Notes: generated from the letters alone by a model not told the origin. A stretch of 64,000 bases of DNA from Burkholderia cepacia (GCF_001039005.1 NZ_LDWR01000046.1:186001-250000), one strand, 5' to 3'. Shown: positions 46,073 to 54,643, counted from the first letter of the stretch. Program-made: numbers and translations.

Positions 46073-48399
46073 TTCAGTTCTCCATAGAAAGTACGGCCCG
46101 GATACGGGTGGAACACGTAGTAACGGCGGTCCGTCAGGTTGTCGATGCCGACCGACGCGGTCCAGTGACGATCGAAGCGGTAGCGCGCCTTCAGGTCGAC
46201 GACCGTGAACGAGCTCGTGCCGCCGTAGACATCCGGATTCACGTCGCTGTTGTCGAGCGTGTTGAACTGGCGGCCCGAATAACGCACGCCGACACTCGCG
46301 AGCCAATGCTCGTCGAAGCGATACGACGCGAGCAGGTTCGCGCGCATGCGTGGAATACGCGGAAAGCGCGAGCCGACATACGCGGGGTTCGCGGCATCGG
46401 CGAGGATCTGCGCGTTGCTTGCCGACACGTTGGCATCGAGATTGAGCCCGCGCAGCCCGACGTTTTCGCCGCTGAACGCAAGTTCGACGCCACGCACGCG
46501 TACGCGGTCGACGTTCGAGATGTTGGTGACGGTCGACGCGCCCGACACGGTCGTCTGGCTGTAGATCGAGTCGCGCAGGTCGCTCTGGAACACGCTGGCG
46601 CGCACGACACCGACGCCTACGTCGCGTTCGGCCGTGAAGTCCCAGTCGATCGCCTTTTCAGGCCGCAGGTTCGGGTTGTTGTTGACGATCGCGTTGTTCG
46701 AGATCGTGCCCTGGAACAGTTCGCCGACCGTCGGAAAACGCGTGCCGGTCGCGAACGACAGCCGGAAGCGCCAGACGTCCGTCGCGTCCCATTGCAGCGC
46801 GACTTTCGGCGACAGCGCGTTCGCGCCGCGGTCCGCATAACCGAGCGTGCCCGCCGCGTTGCCGAGTGCGCCGCCGTACGCATCCCAGCGCTCGTAGCGC
46901 AGCCCGAGCGTCGCGAGCCAGCCCGGCGCAAAGCGCCACGCGTCCTGCGCGAACAGCGCCTGCGTGCGCGTGTCGCCGCGATAGACGCTCGACAGCGACG
47001 TGGTCGGCCCGGCCAGCCAGTCGGCCGTGTTGTACGTGACGTTGCGCAGGAAGTAGTTGTCGTAGTGATAGCCGAACGTGAACGTGTGGCCCTTCACCTC
47101 CGGCGCCTCGGCCTTCAGGTCGAGCGTGCGCCAGCCCGTGCCGTCACCCTGGAACAGCGTGCCCGCGCCGCCTTGCACGGTCGACGCCGCGCGCAGCACG
47201 TCGCGCGACACGTCGTACGCGGACACGACGCCCGACAGCCGCCAGCCGGAATCGAGCCGGCCGTTCAGGCCGAGCGCGTACAGCCAGTTCTCCTGGTCGC
47301 CGCGCTGCGGCGCGAACGCATTCGGCGCGACGGTCATGTTCTGGCCGCCGATCGACACGTTGCCGCCGTAGACCGGGTTGCCGGCCGCATCGCGCAGAAA
47401 GGTTTCGCCGTGCTGGCGGTAGTGGTTCTCCCAGTGTCCGAGCGTGAGCGTCGCATCGACGTGGTCGGTGAACGCGTAGCCCATCCGGACCGTCTCGTTG
47501 ATCTGTTCGGTCCGCTCGATCGTCTGCGCGCCGACGATCGTCCGCGGCTTGCCATTGGGCCCGATGTCGGTCGCGGCGCCCGTCACGGGCACGGCGGCAC
47601 CCAGCTTCGGGTTGTAGGCCGAATTGGGGCTCGCATACTGCATCGGCTGGCCGTTGTTCTCCAGCCGGTCGAGCGACAACGCGAACCAGAACCGGCCGAC
47701 GCGGTTCGCGATCCGCGCGGTCTGGTGGTTGCCGCCGAAGCTGTCCGCGAATCCGTAGCCGTCGTGGTAGCGCTGCGTGAAGAATTGCGTCGACAGCGAC
47801 GCCTCGAGCTTTTCCGGTTGGCGCGTCGTGAGCAGCACGGTCGAGCCGATCGAGTTGCCGGGATACAGCGCGGAAAAGGGGCCATAGAGCACATCGACGC
47901 GCACGATGTCGTCGGGCGGGATCAGCGACCAGCGCGGCGGGTACGCATAACTCGAGCCGAGCAGGTTCGACAGCAGCACGCCATCGGCGTAGACGAGCCC
48001 GCGCGCGCTCTGCAGTTCGTTGAAGTCGCGGCCCGCAAACACGCTGTTGCGGTCGCCGATATAGCGCTTGCGGACCATCAGGTTCGGCGCGTACTTCAGC
48101 GCGTCCTCGGTGGTGACGTTGGTGTGCGCATCGATCTGCTCGCGCGTGATCGACTGGACGACGGCCGGCGTATCCGGATCGACGGGTTGCCGCTGCGCGG
48201 TGACGCTGACGGCGGTCAGCGTATCGCCGGACGGCGCGGACGGCACGGCGGCACCAGCGGGACGATCGACACCACTGCGAGCGGGATCGACGCGTGCGTC
48301 GTCCGTCGTGGCAGCCTGGGCGGCCGGCCACGCAAAAGCGGCCGCGCACGCGAGCGCGAGCCGTCCGCGCGACGGCCGCGCGGCGAAGGTAGACAACAT
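46060..48399 (-). CDS. TonB-dependent outer membrane receptor (probable copper or metallophore receptor)
   Basis: 779 aa. Signal peptide (RGRLALACAAAFAWPAAQA), a plug domain (about 75-195) starting LTAVSVTAQRQPV with PNLMVRKRYIGDRNSVFAGRD and YGPFSALYPGNSIGSTVLLTT, and a 22-strand barrel ending in the C-terminal aromatic signature FYGELKWSL. It resembles, from memory, Bordetella BfrG-type receptors. The upstream DUF2946 gene and downstream CxCC and CxxC proteins point to copper rather than iron. AGGA lies 8 nt before the ATG at 48399. Confidence 0.85.
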   Translation of the reverse strand: MLSTFAARPSRGRLALACAAAFAWPAAQAATTDDARVDPARSGVDRPAGAAVPSAPSGDTLTAVSVTAQRQPVDPDTPAVVQSITREQIDAHTNVTTEDALKYAPNLMVRKRYIGDRNSVFAGRDFNELQSARGLVYADGVLLSNLLGSSYAYPPRWSLIPPDDIVRVDVLYGPFSALYPGNSIGSTVLLTTRQPEKLEASLSTQFFTQRYHDGYGFADSFGGNHQTARIANRVGRFWFALSLDRLENNGQPMQYASPNSAYNPKLGAAVPVTGAATDIGPNGKPRTIVGAQTIERTEQINETVRMGYAFTDHVDATLTLGHWENHYRQHGETFLRDAAGNPVYGGNVSIGGQNMTVAPNAFAPQRGDQENWLYALGLNGRLDSGWRLSGVVSAYDVSRDVLRAASTVQGGAGTLFQGDGTGWRTLDLKAEAPEVKGHTFTFGYHYDNYFLRNVTYNTADWLAGPTTSLSSVYRGDTRTQALFAQDAWRFAPGWLATLGLRYERWDAYGGALGNAAGTLGYADRGANALSPKVALQWDATDVWRFRLSFATGTRFPTVGELFQGTISNNAIVNNNPNLRPEKAIDWDFTAERDVGVGVVRASVFQSDLRDSIYSQTTVSGASTVTNISNVDRVRVRGVELAFSGENVGLRGLNLDANVSASNAQILADAANPAYVGSRFPRIPRMRANLLASYRFDEHWLASVGVRYSGRQFNTLDNSDVNPDVYGGTSSFTVVDLKARYRFDRHWTASVGIDNLTDRRYYVFHPYPGRTFYGELKWSL

Positions 48400-48442
48400 G
48401 AATGATTTCCTGAAAACGTGATCGGACGCCGCCGGACACGAG

Positions 48443-48473
48443 CGCGCGCCGCGCACGGACGGCGCGGCGCGCG
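48443..48473. promoter_or_regulatory. 12-bp GC-only hairpin in the DUF2946-TonB receptor intercistronic leader
   Basis: CGCGCGCCGCGC (48443-48454) pairs perfectly with GCGCGGCGCGCG (48462-48473) across a 7-nt loop, in the 125 bp between the DUF2946 stop and the receptor start. No T-run follows on the minus strand, so it is not a standard terminator. Confidence 0.55.
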
Positions 48474-48524
48474 GACCCGGCCGCGGGCGGCACGCGCGCC
48501 ACGGGGGCGCGCGAACGACATCAA

Positions 48525-48914
48525 TCAGATCGAGGTGTTTTCAGGCGGGGCGCGCGGCTGCGCGAGACGGATGCCCTTGCGGGGAAAATCGGGAACGGCC
48601 GGGGCGGCCGCGCGGTAGGCGAACGTCCGCACGAAGCCCGGCATCGCGGGCAGGCTCGTGCCGAGCGCGACGTTCGCTGCGAAGCCCGGGCAGTACACGC
48701 AGTGCGGCACGCCGGCATGGTCGAACGACGACGTGGCGCGGTCGTCGCCCGACTGCGCGAGCACGATCTGGCGAGCGCCCGCTGCACTGCACAACTCGAG
48801 CGTGAGCTCGCCGGAACCGCTCGACGCAAGACGCGCGTAGCCGATGACGGGCGACAGTACGTTCAGTACCAGCGCCAGCCAGACGAGGCTGATCCATCGC
48901 GTCGTTCGTTTCAT
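48525..48914 (-). CDS. DUF2946 protein, candidate copper-responsive leader cistron
   Basis: 129 aa. Hydrophobic N-terminus (WISLVWLALVLNVLSPVIGYA) and the DUF2946 cysteine motif H71-C-V-Y-C75 (PHCVYCPGF). C42 (ELCSAAG) is a further conserved position. A DUF2946 gene upstream of a TonB receptor has been reported in Bordetella as a copper-sensing upstream ORF (cruR); this one has the same position and strand, 125 bp before the receptor. Whether the protein has its own function is open. ATG at 48914; longer upstream starts lack support. Confidence 0.82.
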   Translation of the reverse strand: MKRTTRWISLVWLALVLNVLSPVIGYARLASSGSGELTLELCSAAGARQIVLAQSGDDRATSSFDHAGVPHCVYCPGFAANVALGTSLPAMPGFVRTFAYRAAAPAVPDFPRKGIRLAQPRAPPENTSI

Positions 48915-49112
48915 CGCGGCCCAGGAAAAAGTGCGCGCAAGTATAACAAGCGGCCCGATTGTTGCCGATTGCGCATGATGCAATAGTCGGCATCACACTT
49001 AGCATCGCAGCGCATGTGCCGTTAATACAACAGAGACAAAATCTAACGATTCGCCTCTGGCATAAATCCAAGCACGAGGTTGATAATTATCCAACCTGCT
49101 GGAGAAACGACC

Positions 49113-49259
49113 ATGGACGAAAGACCAACTCGCATGCCACCGCCCGAGCAAGTGATGAGCCCGGATCCGGAACCCGTCGGCGTGGAATTCCTCGCCGAAT
49201 TGCCCGAGCACGTTCGGGCATTCTTCGACGAGCAGCACAAGCTGTACTCGCCGAAGTGA
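49113..49259 (+). CDS. Small hypothetical protein, 48 aa
   Basis: MDERPTRMPPPEQVMSPD, then PEPVGVEFLAELPEHVRAFF, ending DEQHKLYSPK. Good RBS (TGGAGAAACGACC) before ATG 49113, mixed coding-like composition and an amphipathic C-terminal helix. No family recognised; acidic, without TM segments or cysteines. AT-rich DNA lies in front (49020-49095), as expected for a promoter. Confidence 0.55.
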   Translation: MDERPTRMPPPEQVMSPDPEPVGVEFLAELPEHVRAFFDEQHKLYSPK

Positions 49260-49482
49260 ACGCCTGTTCGGTTCTGTAACCGCCACGTGTCGATCATCGC
49301 TATCGTGCGGTTCATCTCTGCGCATCGCGCGCAATTCGCCTCGCACCCGGGCCGCAACAGCCTGACGGTGCCGGATCAGCTCGCCTGCTGATTCTCCTGT
49401 CGCGTCGCTACGCCGCGCGACTGTCTTCGTCTATTCTTCTGGTTTTCCACCTCCGGCCCGCCCGGCTCTCCTGATCATTCCG

Positions 49483-50076
49483 ATGAAGCAAGCCATTCGT
49501 GCCAGCGTTGCTGTCGCCGCGCTCGGCGTCGCCCTCTTTTCGTCGCCGCGCATCGCCAGCGCAGACGGCGACGACACCGCCCTCACCAACGTAGTCGCGC
49601 TCGCGTCGCAGCGCCTCGCGCTCGCCGAACCGGTCGCGCGCTGGAAATGGGCGAATCACAAGGCGATCGAGGACCAGCCGCGCGAAGCGGCACTGCTCGC
49701 ATCGGTCGAAAAGCGCGCGGCACAGGCCGGCGTCGATCCTACGTTCGCACGGACGTTCTTCGAGGATCAGATTGCCGCGAGCAAGGACGTGCAGAACGCC
49801 CTGTTCGCGACCTGGCGTGCGACGCGGCCGCCCGAGGGCACACCGCCCGATCTCGCGACCAGCACGCGCCCGGCGCTCGACCGGTTGACGCAGAAAATGC
49901 TTGCCGGCCTCGCCCAGGTCGCGCCACTGCGCAATGCGCCCGATTGCCAGGCGCGGCTCGCGCGCAGCATCGCGAACTGGAAGACGCTCACGCGCTACGA
50001 CTCCATGCAGACGCAAGCACTCGACACCGCGCTGTCGCACGTCTGCTCGGCCGGCGGCGCAAGCGCGATCGGCTGA
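49483..50076 (+). CDS. Periplasmic chorismate mutase (AroQ gamma class)
   Basis: 197 aa with a signal peptide (MKQAIRASVAVAALGVALFSSPRIASA) and the *AroQ pattern ASQRLALAEPVARWKWANHKAIEDQPREAALLASV; K and R residues in this helix bind chorismate. Two late cysteines (PDCQARL and SHVCSAGG) likely form a disulfide, as in secreted mycobacterial chorismate mutase. Converts chorismate to prephenate outside the cytoplasm; physiological role unclear. A second chorismate mutase domain is in pheA of this window. Confidence 0.92.
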   Translation: MKQAIRASVAVAALGVALFSSPRIASADGDDTALTNVVALASQRLALAEPVARWKWANHKAIEDQPREAALLASVEKRAAQAGVDPTFARTFFEDQIAASKDVQNALFATWRATRPPEGTPPDLATSTRPALDRLTQKMLAGLAQVAPLRNAPDCQARLARSIANWKTLTRYDSMQTQALDTALSHVCSAGGASAIG

Positions 50077-50106
50077 CACGGCGGGACGCGGAACGCGCCG
50101 CTGCGC

Positions 50107-51234
50107 TCAACCCGCGAGCGTGAGCGCGGCGAGCGGAATCAATTGCAGGCCGCGCGTGAGATGCGTCTGCAGCAGGCGGTGGGTGAAGGGTTCGAACGCA
50201 CCCTCTTCCGCGTCGGCCACGAGCCGCGCAGCCGCGTCGAGCGACTCCGCCGAGCCGAGATAGCGCCAGCCGTCGATCACGTGAAACAGACGGCGCTCGC
50301 CGTTCGCCTCGAACGCAACGGCGCCCTCGAACGGCCAGGGCGCACCGCCGGCACGGGCAGTGTCCGCCGCGGGGCGCCGGTTGTACGACGGGCGCAGCCG
50401 CGCGATCCATTGCGCTTCGGCGAGCATCGCACCCAGTTCATTGCCGGTCTCGCGCCATTCGACGCGCCGCACCTGCTGCGCGAGCCGCATTTCCTTCGAC
50501 GATCGGCGCTCGCCGGTCAGCAGCGCACGCAGCCGCTGCCGCACGCGCACGCTGCGGCCGACGTAGAGCGCCGCGTCACCCTCCCCGAACAGCGCGTACG
50601 CGCCGCACCCGGCGGGCGCGGTATCGAGCCAGGCCTCGGTCAGGTCGCCGGCCAGACGGAAGTGGCGCGTCGTGCGCGCGATCTGGTCGCGCAGCCGCTC
50701 GAGCGGCACGATGTCGTGCAACTGGCGCCAGAACTGCCAGATCAGGTCGGCGTCCGCCAGCGCCCGGTGGCGCGCAGCCGGAACGAGGCCATGCCGTTCG
50801 ATCAACGCGTCGAGTCCATGCCGTGACTCGCGCGGAAACAGCGCGCGCGACAGCCGCACCGTACACAGCACATCGGGATTGAACGCGAGGCCGGCGCGCT
50901 CGAATTCGGCGCGCAGGAAACCGCGGTCGAAACTCGCGTTGTGCGCGACGAACAGCTTGCCGTCGAGCCGCTCGAACAGCGCCGGCGCAAGCGACGCGAA
51001 CGACGGTGCGTCGCGCACCATCGCGTCCGAAATGCCCGTCAGTTGCTGGATGAACGGCGGAATCGACTGGTCCGGATTGACGAGCGTCGTCCACGTCGAC
51101 ACGCCGAGCGGGCCGATTTCGACCACGCCGATTTCGGTGATGCGGTGCTCGGCAGGCGATCCGCCGGTGGTTTCAAGGTCGACGAAGACGAGCGGCTGCT
51201 CGCTGGCGGGATCGGACGGACGGGAATCGGACAT
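50107..51234 (-). CDS. DnaQ-type 3'-5' exonuclease fused to a GIY-YIG endonuclease
   Basis: 375 aa. Residues about 15-175 are a DEDDh exonuclease (FVDLETTGG with D19 and E21, HNASFDRGFL, and the HRALADADLIWQ third motif). Residues about 200-285 are a GIY-YIG nuclease like UvrC/Cho (GAYALFGEGDAALYVGRSVRVRQRLRALLTG in segments). The DNA polymerase III epsilon/UvrC-like fusion is widespread in betaproteobacteria and probably acts in DNA repair. Start ATG 51234 precedes the exonuclease motif; the frame upstream is unrelated. Confidence 0.88.
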   Translation of the reverse strand: MSDSRPSDPASEQPLVFVDLETTGGSPAEHRITEIGVVEIGPLGVSTWTTLVNPDQSIPPFIQQLTGISDAMVRDAPSFASLAPALFERLDGKLFVAHNASFDRGFLRAEFERAGLAFNPDVLCTVRLSRALFPRESRHGLDALIERHGLVPAARHRALADADLIWQFWRQLHDIVPLERLRDQIARTTRHFRLAGDLTEAWLDTAPAGCGAYALFGEGDAALYVGRSVRVRQRLRALLTGERRSSKEMRLAQQVRRVEWRETGNELGAMLAEAQWIARLRPSYNRRPAADTARAGGAPWPFEGAVAFEANGERRLFHVIDGWRYLGSAESLDAAARLVADAEEGAFEPFTHRLLQTHLTRGLQLIPLAALTLAG

Positions 51235-51321
51235 GAAAAGACAGGAAAACGGTGCTTCCGTGAGTATGCACCGGCATGCGTGCTCCCGGCCAGCCCGAAC
51301 CGGAATGTTCCGTCCCCCAGA

Positions 51322-51349
51322 AAACAAAAAGCCCCCGCTAAACGGGGGC
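51322..51349 (-). terminator. Rho-independent terminator of the cold-shock gene
   Basis: On the minus strand GCCCCCG (51349-51343) pairs with CGGGGGC (51337-51331), followed by TTTTTGTTTT. Confidence 0.85.
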
Positions 51350-51376
51350 CGGTCGTGATCGGCAATGCGCGGCGCG

Positions 51377-51580
51377 TCAGACCGCCTGGATATTCGCTGC
51401 CTGCTTGCCTTTCGGCCCGACTTTGACGTCGAACGAAACACGCTGGTTTTCCTTCAGCGTCTTGAAGCCGTCCATCTTGATTTCGGAAAAGTGCGCAAAC
51501 AAATCTTCACCGCCATTGTCCGACGTAATAAAGCCGAAACCTTTAGCATCGTTAAACCATTTCACGATACCGGTATCCAT
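51377..51580 (-). CDS. Cold-shock protein (CspA family)
   Basis: 67-aa single OB-fold RNA chaperone. RNP1 KGFGFIT (about residues 13-19) and RNP2 DLFAHFSEI (about 27-35). ATG 51580 (MDTGIVKWFNDAKG) gives the standard length; an in-frame ATG 5 codons upstream would add MGNED. A long leader (about 210 nt to the putative promoter) suits temperature-responsive csp mRNA. Confidence 0.95.
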   Translation of the reverse strand: MDTGIVKWFNDAKGFGFITSDNGGEDLFAHFSEIKMDGFKTLKENQRVSFDVKVGPKGKQAANIQAV

Positions 51581-51973
51581 GTCTTCGTTCCCCACTCGAT
51601 TAGATCAAAAAAGCTATTTTTATAGCCGTTTCCCGAAATCCCGAAACATTGCGCCAGCACCTGCACCAGCACGCCGCCCGAGGACGGAGTGCTGACTTTA
51701 TAAAATGGACAATCCGGGTGCGTCAAGGAAATTTTTAGCGACTGTTTTATCAGAAAAGCGCTAATGCCATTGGAATCGGTACACCGCCGCCTTTAATTAA
51801 TTAATTCGCACCAAAAACCTGTCAACATTACCGGGATCGGTTCACCGATAATCTTTCCCGTGAAATTCCTACCGGGGACAAATCGACTCGGTAAAATCCT
51901 CGGGTTTTTTCCGGGTTGCGCAAACCCGGGGACATTGACATGCTGCCTCAACGCCGAAAGGAAGGAGAGGGTC
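51581..51973. other. Cold-shock gene leader and divergent promoter region
   Basis: 393 bp. Holds the csp leader, the csp promoter (51797-51825), a TAAAAT -10-like box for the plus-strand 88-aa gene (51892-51897) and a hairpin (CCGGGTT 51911-51917 with AACCCGG 51923-51929) in that gene's leader. Confidence 0.5.
51797..51825 (-). promoter_or_regulatory. Putative csp promoter
   Basis: Perfect TTGACA -35 on the minus strand (51825-51820), then an AT-rich TAATTAATTAA tract containing a -10-like ATTAAT at 17-18 nt spacing. Confidence 0.5.
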
Positions 51974-52240
51974 ATGTGGCTGGACGGAATCAAGCGCTTC
52001 GCGAGCCGGCTCGGACGCGTACGCCGCAAGTCCCGCGCCCTGGCCGAGTCCGCTCGCGAAGCGCCGTGCGACACCGAGTTCGATACGACCTGGCACGGTG
52101 ATCACTGGCAGAACCTGCTCGCCTCGCCGCTGGATGCCCGTCACTACGTGATGGAAGACTGGACCTACACGCCCCCGACAACCGAAACCGAGGAAGCCGC
52201 GCCTGCGACCAAGCGCAAGCGGCGCTCGTACGCGCAATAG
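51974..52240 (+). CDS. Hypothetical protein, 88 aa
   Basis: Not a family I recognise. Basic N-terminus (MWLDGIKRFASRLGRVRRKSRA), a central motif TTWHGDHWQNLLASPLDARHYVMEDWTY, and a basic tail (ATKRKRRSYAQ). RBS GGAAGGAGAGGGTC is strong. Cytosolic, no TM segments. Divergent from csp. Confidence 0.65.
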   Translation: MWLDGIKRFASRLGRVRRKSRALAESAREAPCDTEFDTTWHGDHWQNLLASPLDARHYVMEDWTYTPPTTETEEAAPATKRKRRSYAQ

Positions 52241-52738
52241 CGCACCGGCAGCGGGGCAAAAAAAAAGCGCGACTGGGAAGTCGCGCCGACAAAGGTTTGG
52301 AGATCTTTTCCGTCAACGAAAAAGTCTGCTTCGGAAAGCAGAGATCGCAGTATAACGAGAGATCAACCTTTCATTATTCATGCTCCACACAAACCTCTAT
52401 TGCCGATGTGTCAATAATCGCACTACGGCCTCCACCGCCTGCCGCTGATCGCTGTCGCGATCACGCAACGCCCGTTACGTAGTCCTGATCCCCATTTTTT
52501 TCGCTGCACCGCCGCAAACCCTTGATGGGCAATCGTTTGCGCCAGCTCGTCGATCTTTGCGGATTCCAAAATACATTATTGCTTAAAGCGTGATCCTCCC
52601 CCGCTCCGCGCACTCCGTACACTGAAGATGGCTTTCTGATAAGCGCACCGCCGCTCTGCCGGACCGGCAAAAGCGTCAAGCAAAACATGCCAGTCCGCAG
52701 CAGGTTCGATCGACATCATCCTGTTTGGAGACAGATCC
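52241..52738. other. Intergenic region before the porin gene
   Basis: 498 bp. It is AT-richer (52300-52420 and 52480-52600) than the genome average. It contains the minus-strand candidate sRNA (52258-52342) and presumably the porin promoter and leader. No coding sequence is supported. Confidence 0.5.
52258..52342 (-). ncRNA. Candidate small RNA, about 85 nt
   Basis: On the minus strand a -10-like TATACT (52354-52349) precedes a predicted start near 52342. The transcript would open with a 7-bp hairpin (TCTGCTT, UCCG tetraloop of the UNCG class, AAGCAGA), continue with a less structured A/U-rich middle, and end in a strong terminator: GCGCGACT, TCCC loop, AGTCGCGC, T9. No minus-strand gene lies upstream that the terminator could serve. 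The -35 is weak. Confidence 0.55.
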
Positions 52739-53884
52739 ATGAAAAAAACCCTGATCGTCACCGCGTTGTCGGGTGTATTCGTTACTGCAGCACATGCACA
52801 AAGCAGCGTTACGCTATACGGCCTGATCGATGCAGGTATCACCTACACGAACAATCAGGGCGGCCACAGCAACTGGCAGGAAACGAGCGGTTCGGTCAAC
52901 GGCAGCCGCTGGGGCTTGCGCGGCACCGAAGATCTCGGCGGCGGCCTGAAAGCGATCTTCACGCTGGAAAATGGTTTCGGCATCAATAACGGCGCGCTGA
53001 AGCAAAACGGCCGCGAATTCGGCCGGCAGGCGTTTGTCGGCCTATCGCACAACAGCTACGGTTCGCTGACCCTGGGCCGTCAGTACGACAGCGTCGTCGA
53101 TTATCTCGGGCCGCTGTCGCTGACCGGGACGCAGTACGGCGGCACCCAGTTCGCCCACCCGTTCGACAACGACAACCTGAACAACTCGTTCCGGATCAAC
53201 AACTCGGTCAAGTACCAGAGCGCGAACTACGGCGGCCTCAAGTTCGGTGCGTTGTACGGGTTCTCGAACTCGACGGCGTTCGCGAACAACCGCGCGTATA
53301 GCGGCGGCGTGTCGTACAGCTACCTGGGCTTCAACTTCGCCGCGGCCTATTTGCAGTTGAACAGCGACGTGAACGCACTCGCGCAGGCCGCAACCGATCC
53401 GGGCGCGGTGACCGGCGACTGGACCTTCGCGTCGCGCGTGCAGCGTACCTGGGGCGCCGGCCTGAATTACGGGTTCGGCCCCGCCACGGTCGGCTTCGTG
53501 TTCACGCAGACGCGCCTCACCGGCATCCGCGCGATCAGCGCGGGCCAGTCCGGCGTGTCCGGCGGCATCACGGGCCTCGGCGGAACCGCGCGCTTCAGCA
53601 ACTATGAAGTGAACGGCCGCTACGCGCTGACGCCGGCACTGTCGCTCGCCGGCTCCTACACGTACACGCAAGGCCGTCTGGCCGGCGACAAGCCGACCTG
53701 GCACCAGTTCAACCTGCAAGCCGACTACGCGCTGTCGAAGCGCACCGACGTCTACCTGCAGGGCGAATTCCAGAAGGTCAACAACGACGGCCTCGACCTC
53801 GGCGCCAACATCAACGGGCTGGGCGCTGCGTCATCGACCAACAAGCAGATCGCGGTCACGGCCGGCCTGCGTCATCGCTTCTGA
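52739..53884 (+). CDS. Gram-negative (OmpC-like) porin
   Basis: 381-aa trimeric general porin. Signal peptide (KKTLIVTALSGVFVTAAHAQ), first strand SSVTLYGLIDAGITY, the YGSLTLGRQYD loop-3 region and the C-terminal signature VTAGLRHRF ending in Phe. ATG at 52739. The AT-rich leader and strong terminator suggest a highly expressed single gene. Confidence 0.95.
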   Translation: MKKTLIVTALSGVFVTAAHAQSSVTLYGLIDAGITYTNNQGGHSNWQETSGSVNGSRWGLRGTEDLGGGLKAIFTLENGFGINNGALKQNGREFGRQAFVGLSHNSYGSLTLGRQYDSVVDYLGPLSLTGTQYGGTQFAHPFDNDNLNNSFRINNSVKYQSANYGGLKFGALYGFSNSTAFANNRAYSGGVSYSYLGFNFAAAYLQLNSDVNALAQAATDPGAVTGDWTFASRVQRTWGAGLNYGFGPATVGFVFTQTRLTGIRAISAGQSGVSGGITGLGGTARFSNYEVNGRYALTPALSLAGSYTYTQGRLAGDKPTWHQFNLQADYALSKRTDVYLQGEFQKVNNDGLDLGANINGLGAASSTNKQIAVTAGLRHRF

Positions 53885-53916
53885 GCAACCGGCACATCCG
53901 CTGCCCGCCGGACGAC

Positions 53917-53945
53917 AAAGCGCCCCATTGGGGCGCTTTTTCTTT
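53917..53945 (+). terminator. Rho-independent terminator of the porin gene
   Basis: AAAGCGCCCC (53917-53926) pairs with GGGGCGCTTT (53930-53939), followed by TTTCTTT. Confidence 0.9.
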
Positions 53946-53967
53946 GCCGGACTAACCCGGCCGCCGC

Positions 53968-54531
53968 TCAGGCCTTGCCCGATGCCGGGTAACGAACGTC
54001 GAGCACGTCGATCGGCTGCGGGCCGGCCGGCGTCATCAGCGTAACGGTATCGCCGATCTTCGCCTTGATCAGCGCACGCGCGACCGGCGAAATCCAGCTG
54101 ACGCAGCCGTGGTCGAGATCGACCTCGTCGATCCCGACGATCGTGATCGTGTGATCCTCGCCGTCCGGCGTCTCGTAATCGACCGTGGCGCCGAAGAACA
54201 CCTGGTCGACATTCTCCTGCCGGCTCGCGTCGACGACTTCGGCGAGGTCGAGCCGCTTCGTCAGGAAGCGGATGCGGCGATCGATCTCGCGCAGCCGCCG
54301 CTTGCCGTAGATATAGTCGCCGTTCTCCGACCGATCGCCGTTCGACGCGGCCCACGACACGAGCCGCACGACCTCGGGGCGCTCGACGTCGATCAGGCTC
54401 AGCAACTCGTCCCGCAGCCGCTTGTGGCCGGCCGGCGTGATGTAGTTCTTCGCGCCCGCCGGAATCGCGGGTTGAGCCTGGTCGAGATCGTCGTCGTCAC
54501 CGTCCGACTCTTTGACAAACGCCTTGTTCAT
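53968..54531 (-). CDS. greB: Transcription elongation factor GreB
   Basis: Stimulates RNA polymerase to cleave backtracked transcripts. 187 aa; N-terminal coiled coil (ITPAGHKRLRDELLSLIDVERPEVV) with tip residues in NGDRSENGDYIYGKRRLREID, then the FKBP-like C-terminal domain (GCVSWISPVARALIKAKIGD). The Asp/Glu-rich N-terminal extension (ESDGDDDDLDQ) is usual in Burkholderia. ATG 54531. Confidence 0.95.
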   Translation of the reverse strand: MNKAFVKESDGDDDDLDQAQPAIPAGAKNYITPAGHKRLRDELLSLIDVERPEVVRLVSWAASNGDRSENGDYIYGKRRLREIDRRIRFLTKRLDLAEVVDASRQENVDQVFFGATVDYETPDGEDHTITIVGIDEVDLDHGCVSWISPVARALIKAKIGDTVTLMTPAGPQPIDVLDVRYPASGKA

Positions 54532-54643
54532 GATGCAGATTCAAAACCTGGATGATTGATGCTCCAAGGGTACACGATGGGCGCCCCGGCAAGGCCACGC
54601 AGCGTAATTCGCGAATAAGGCTTCCCTTTTTATACAACCCTGC

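Noticed and set aside
46108..48405. 765-aa open frame antisense to the TonB receptor
   Set aside because: Arg/Val-rich shadow frame with no family match.
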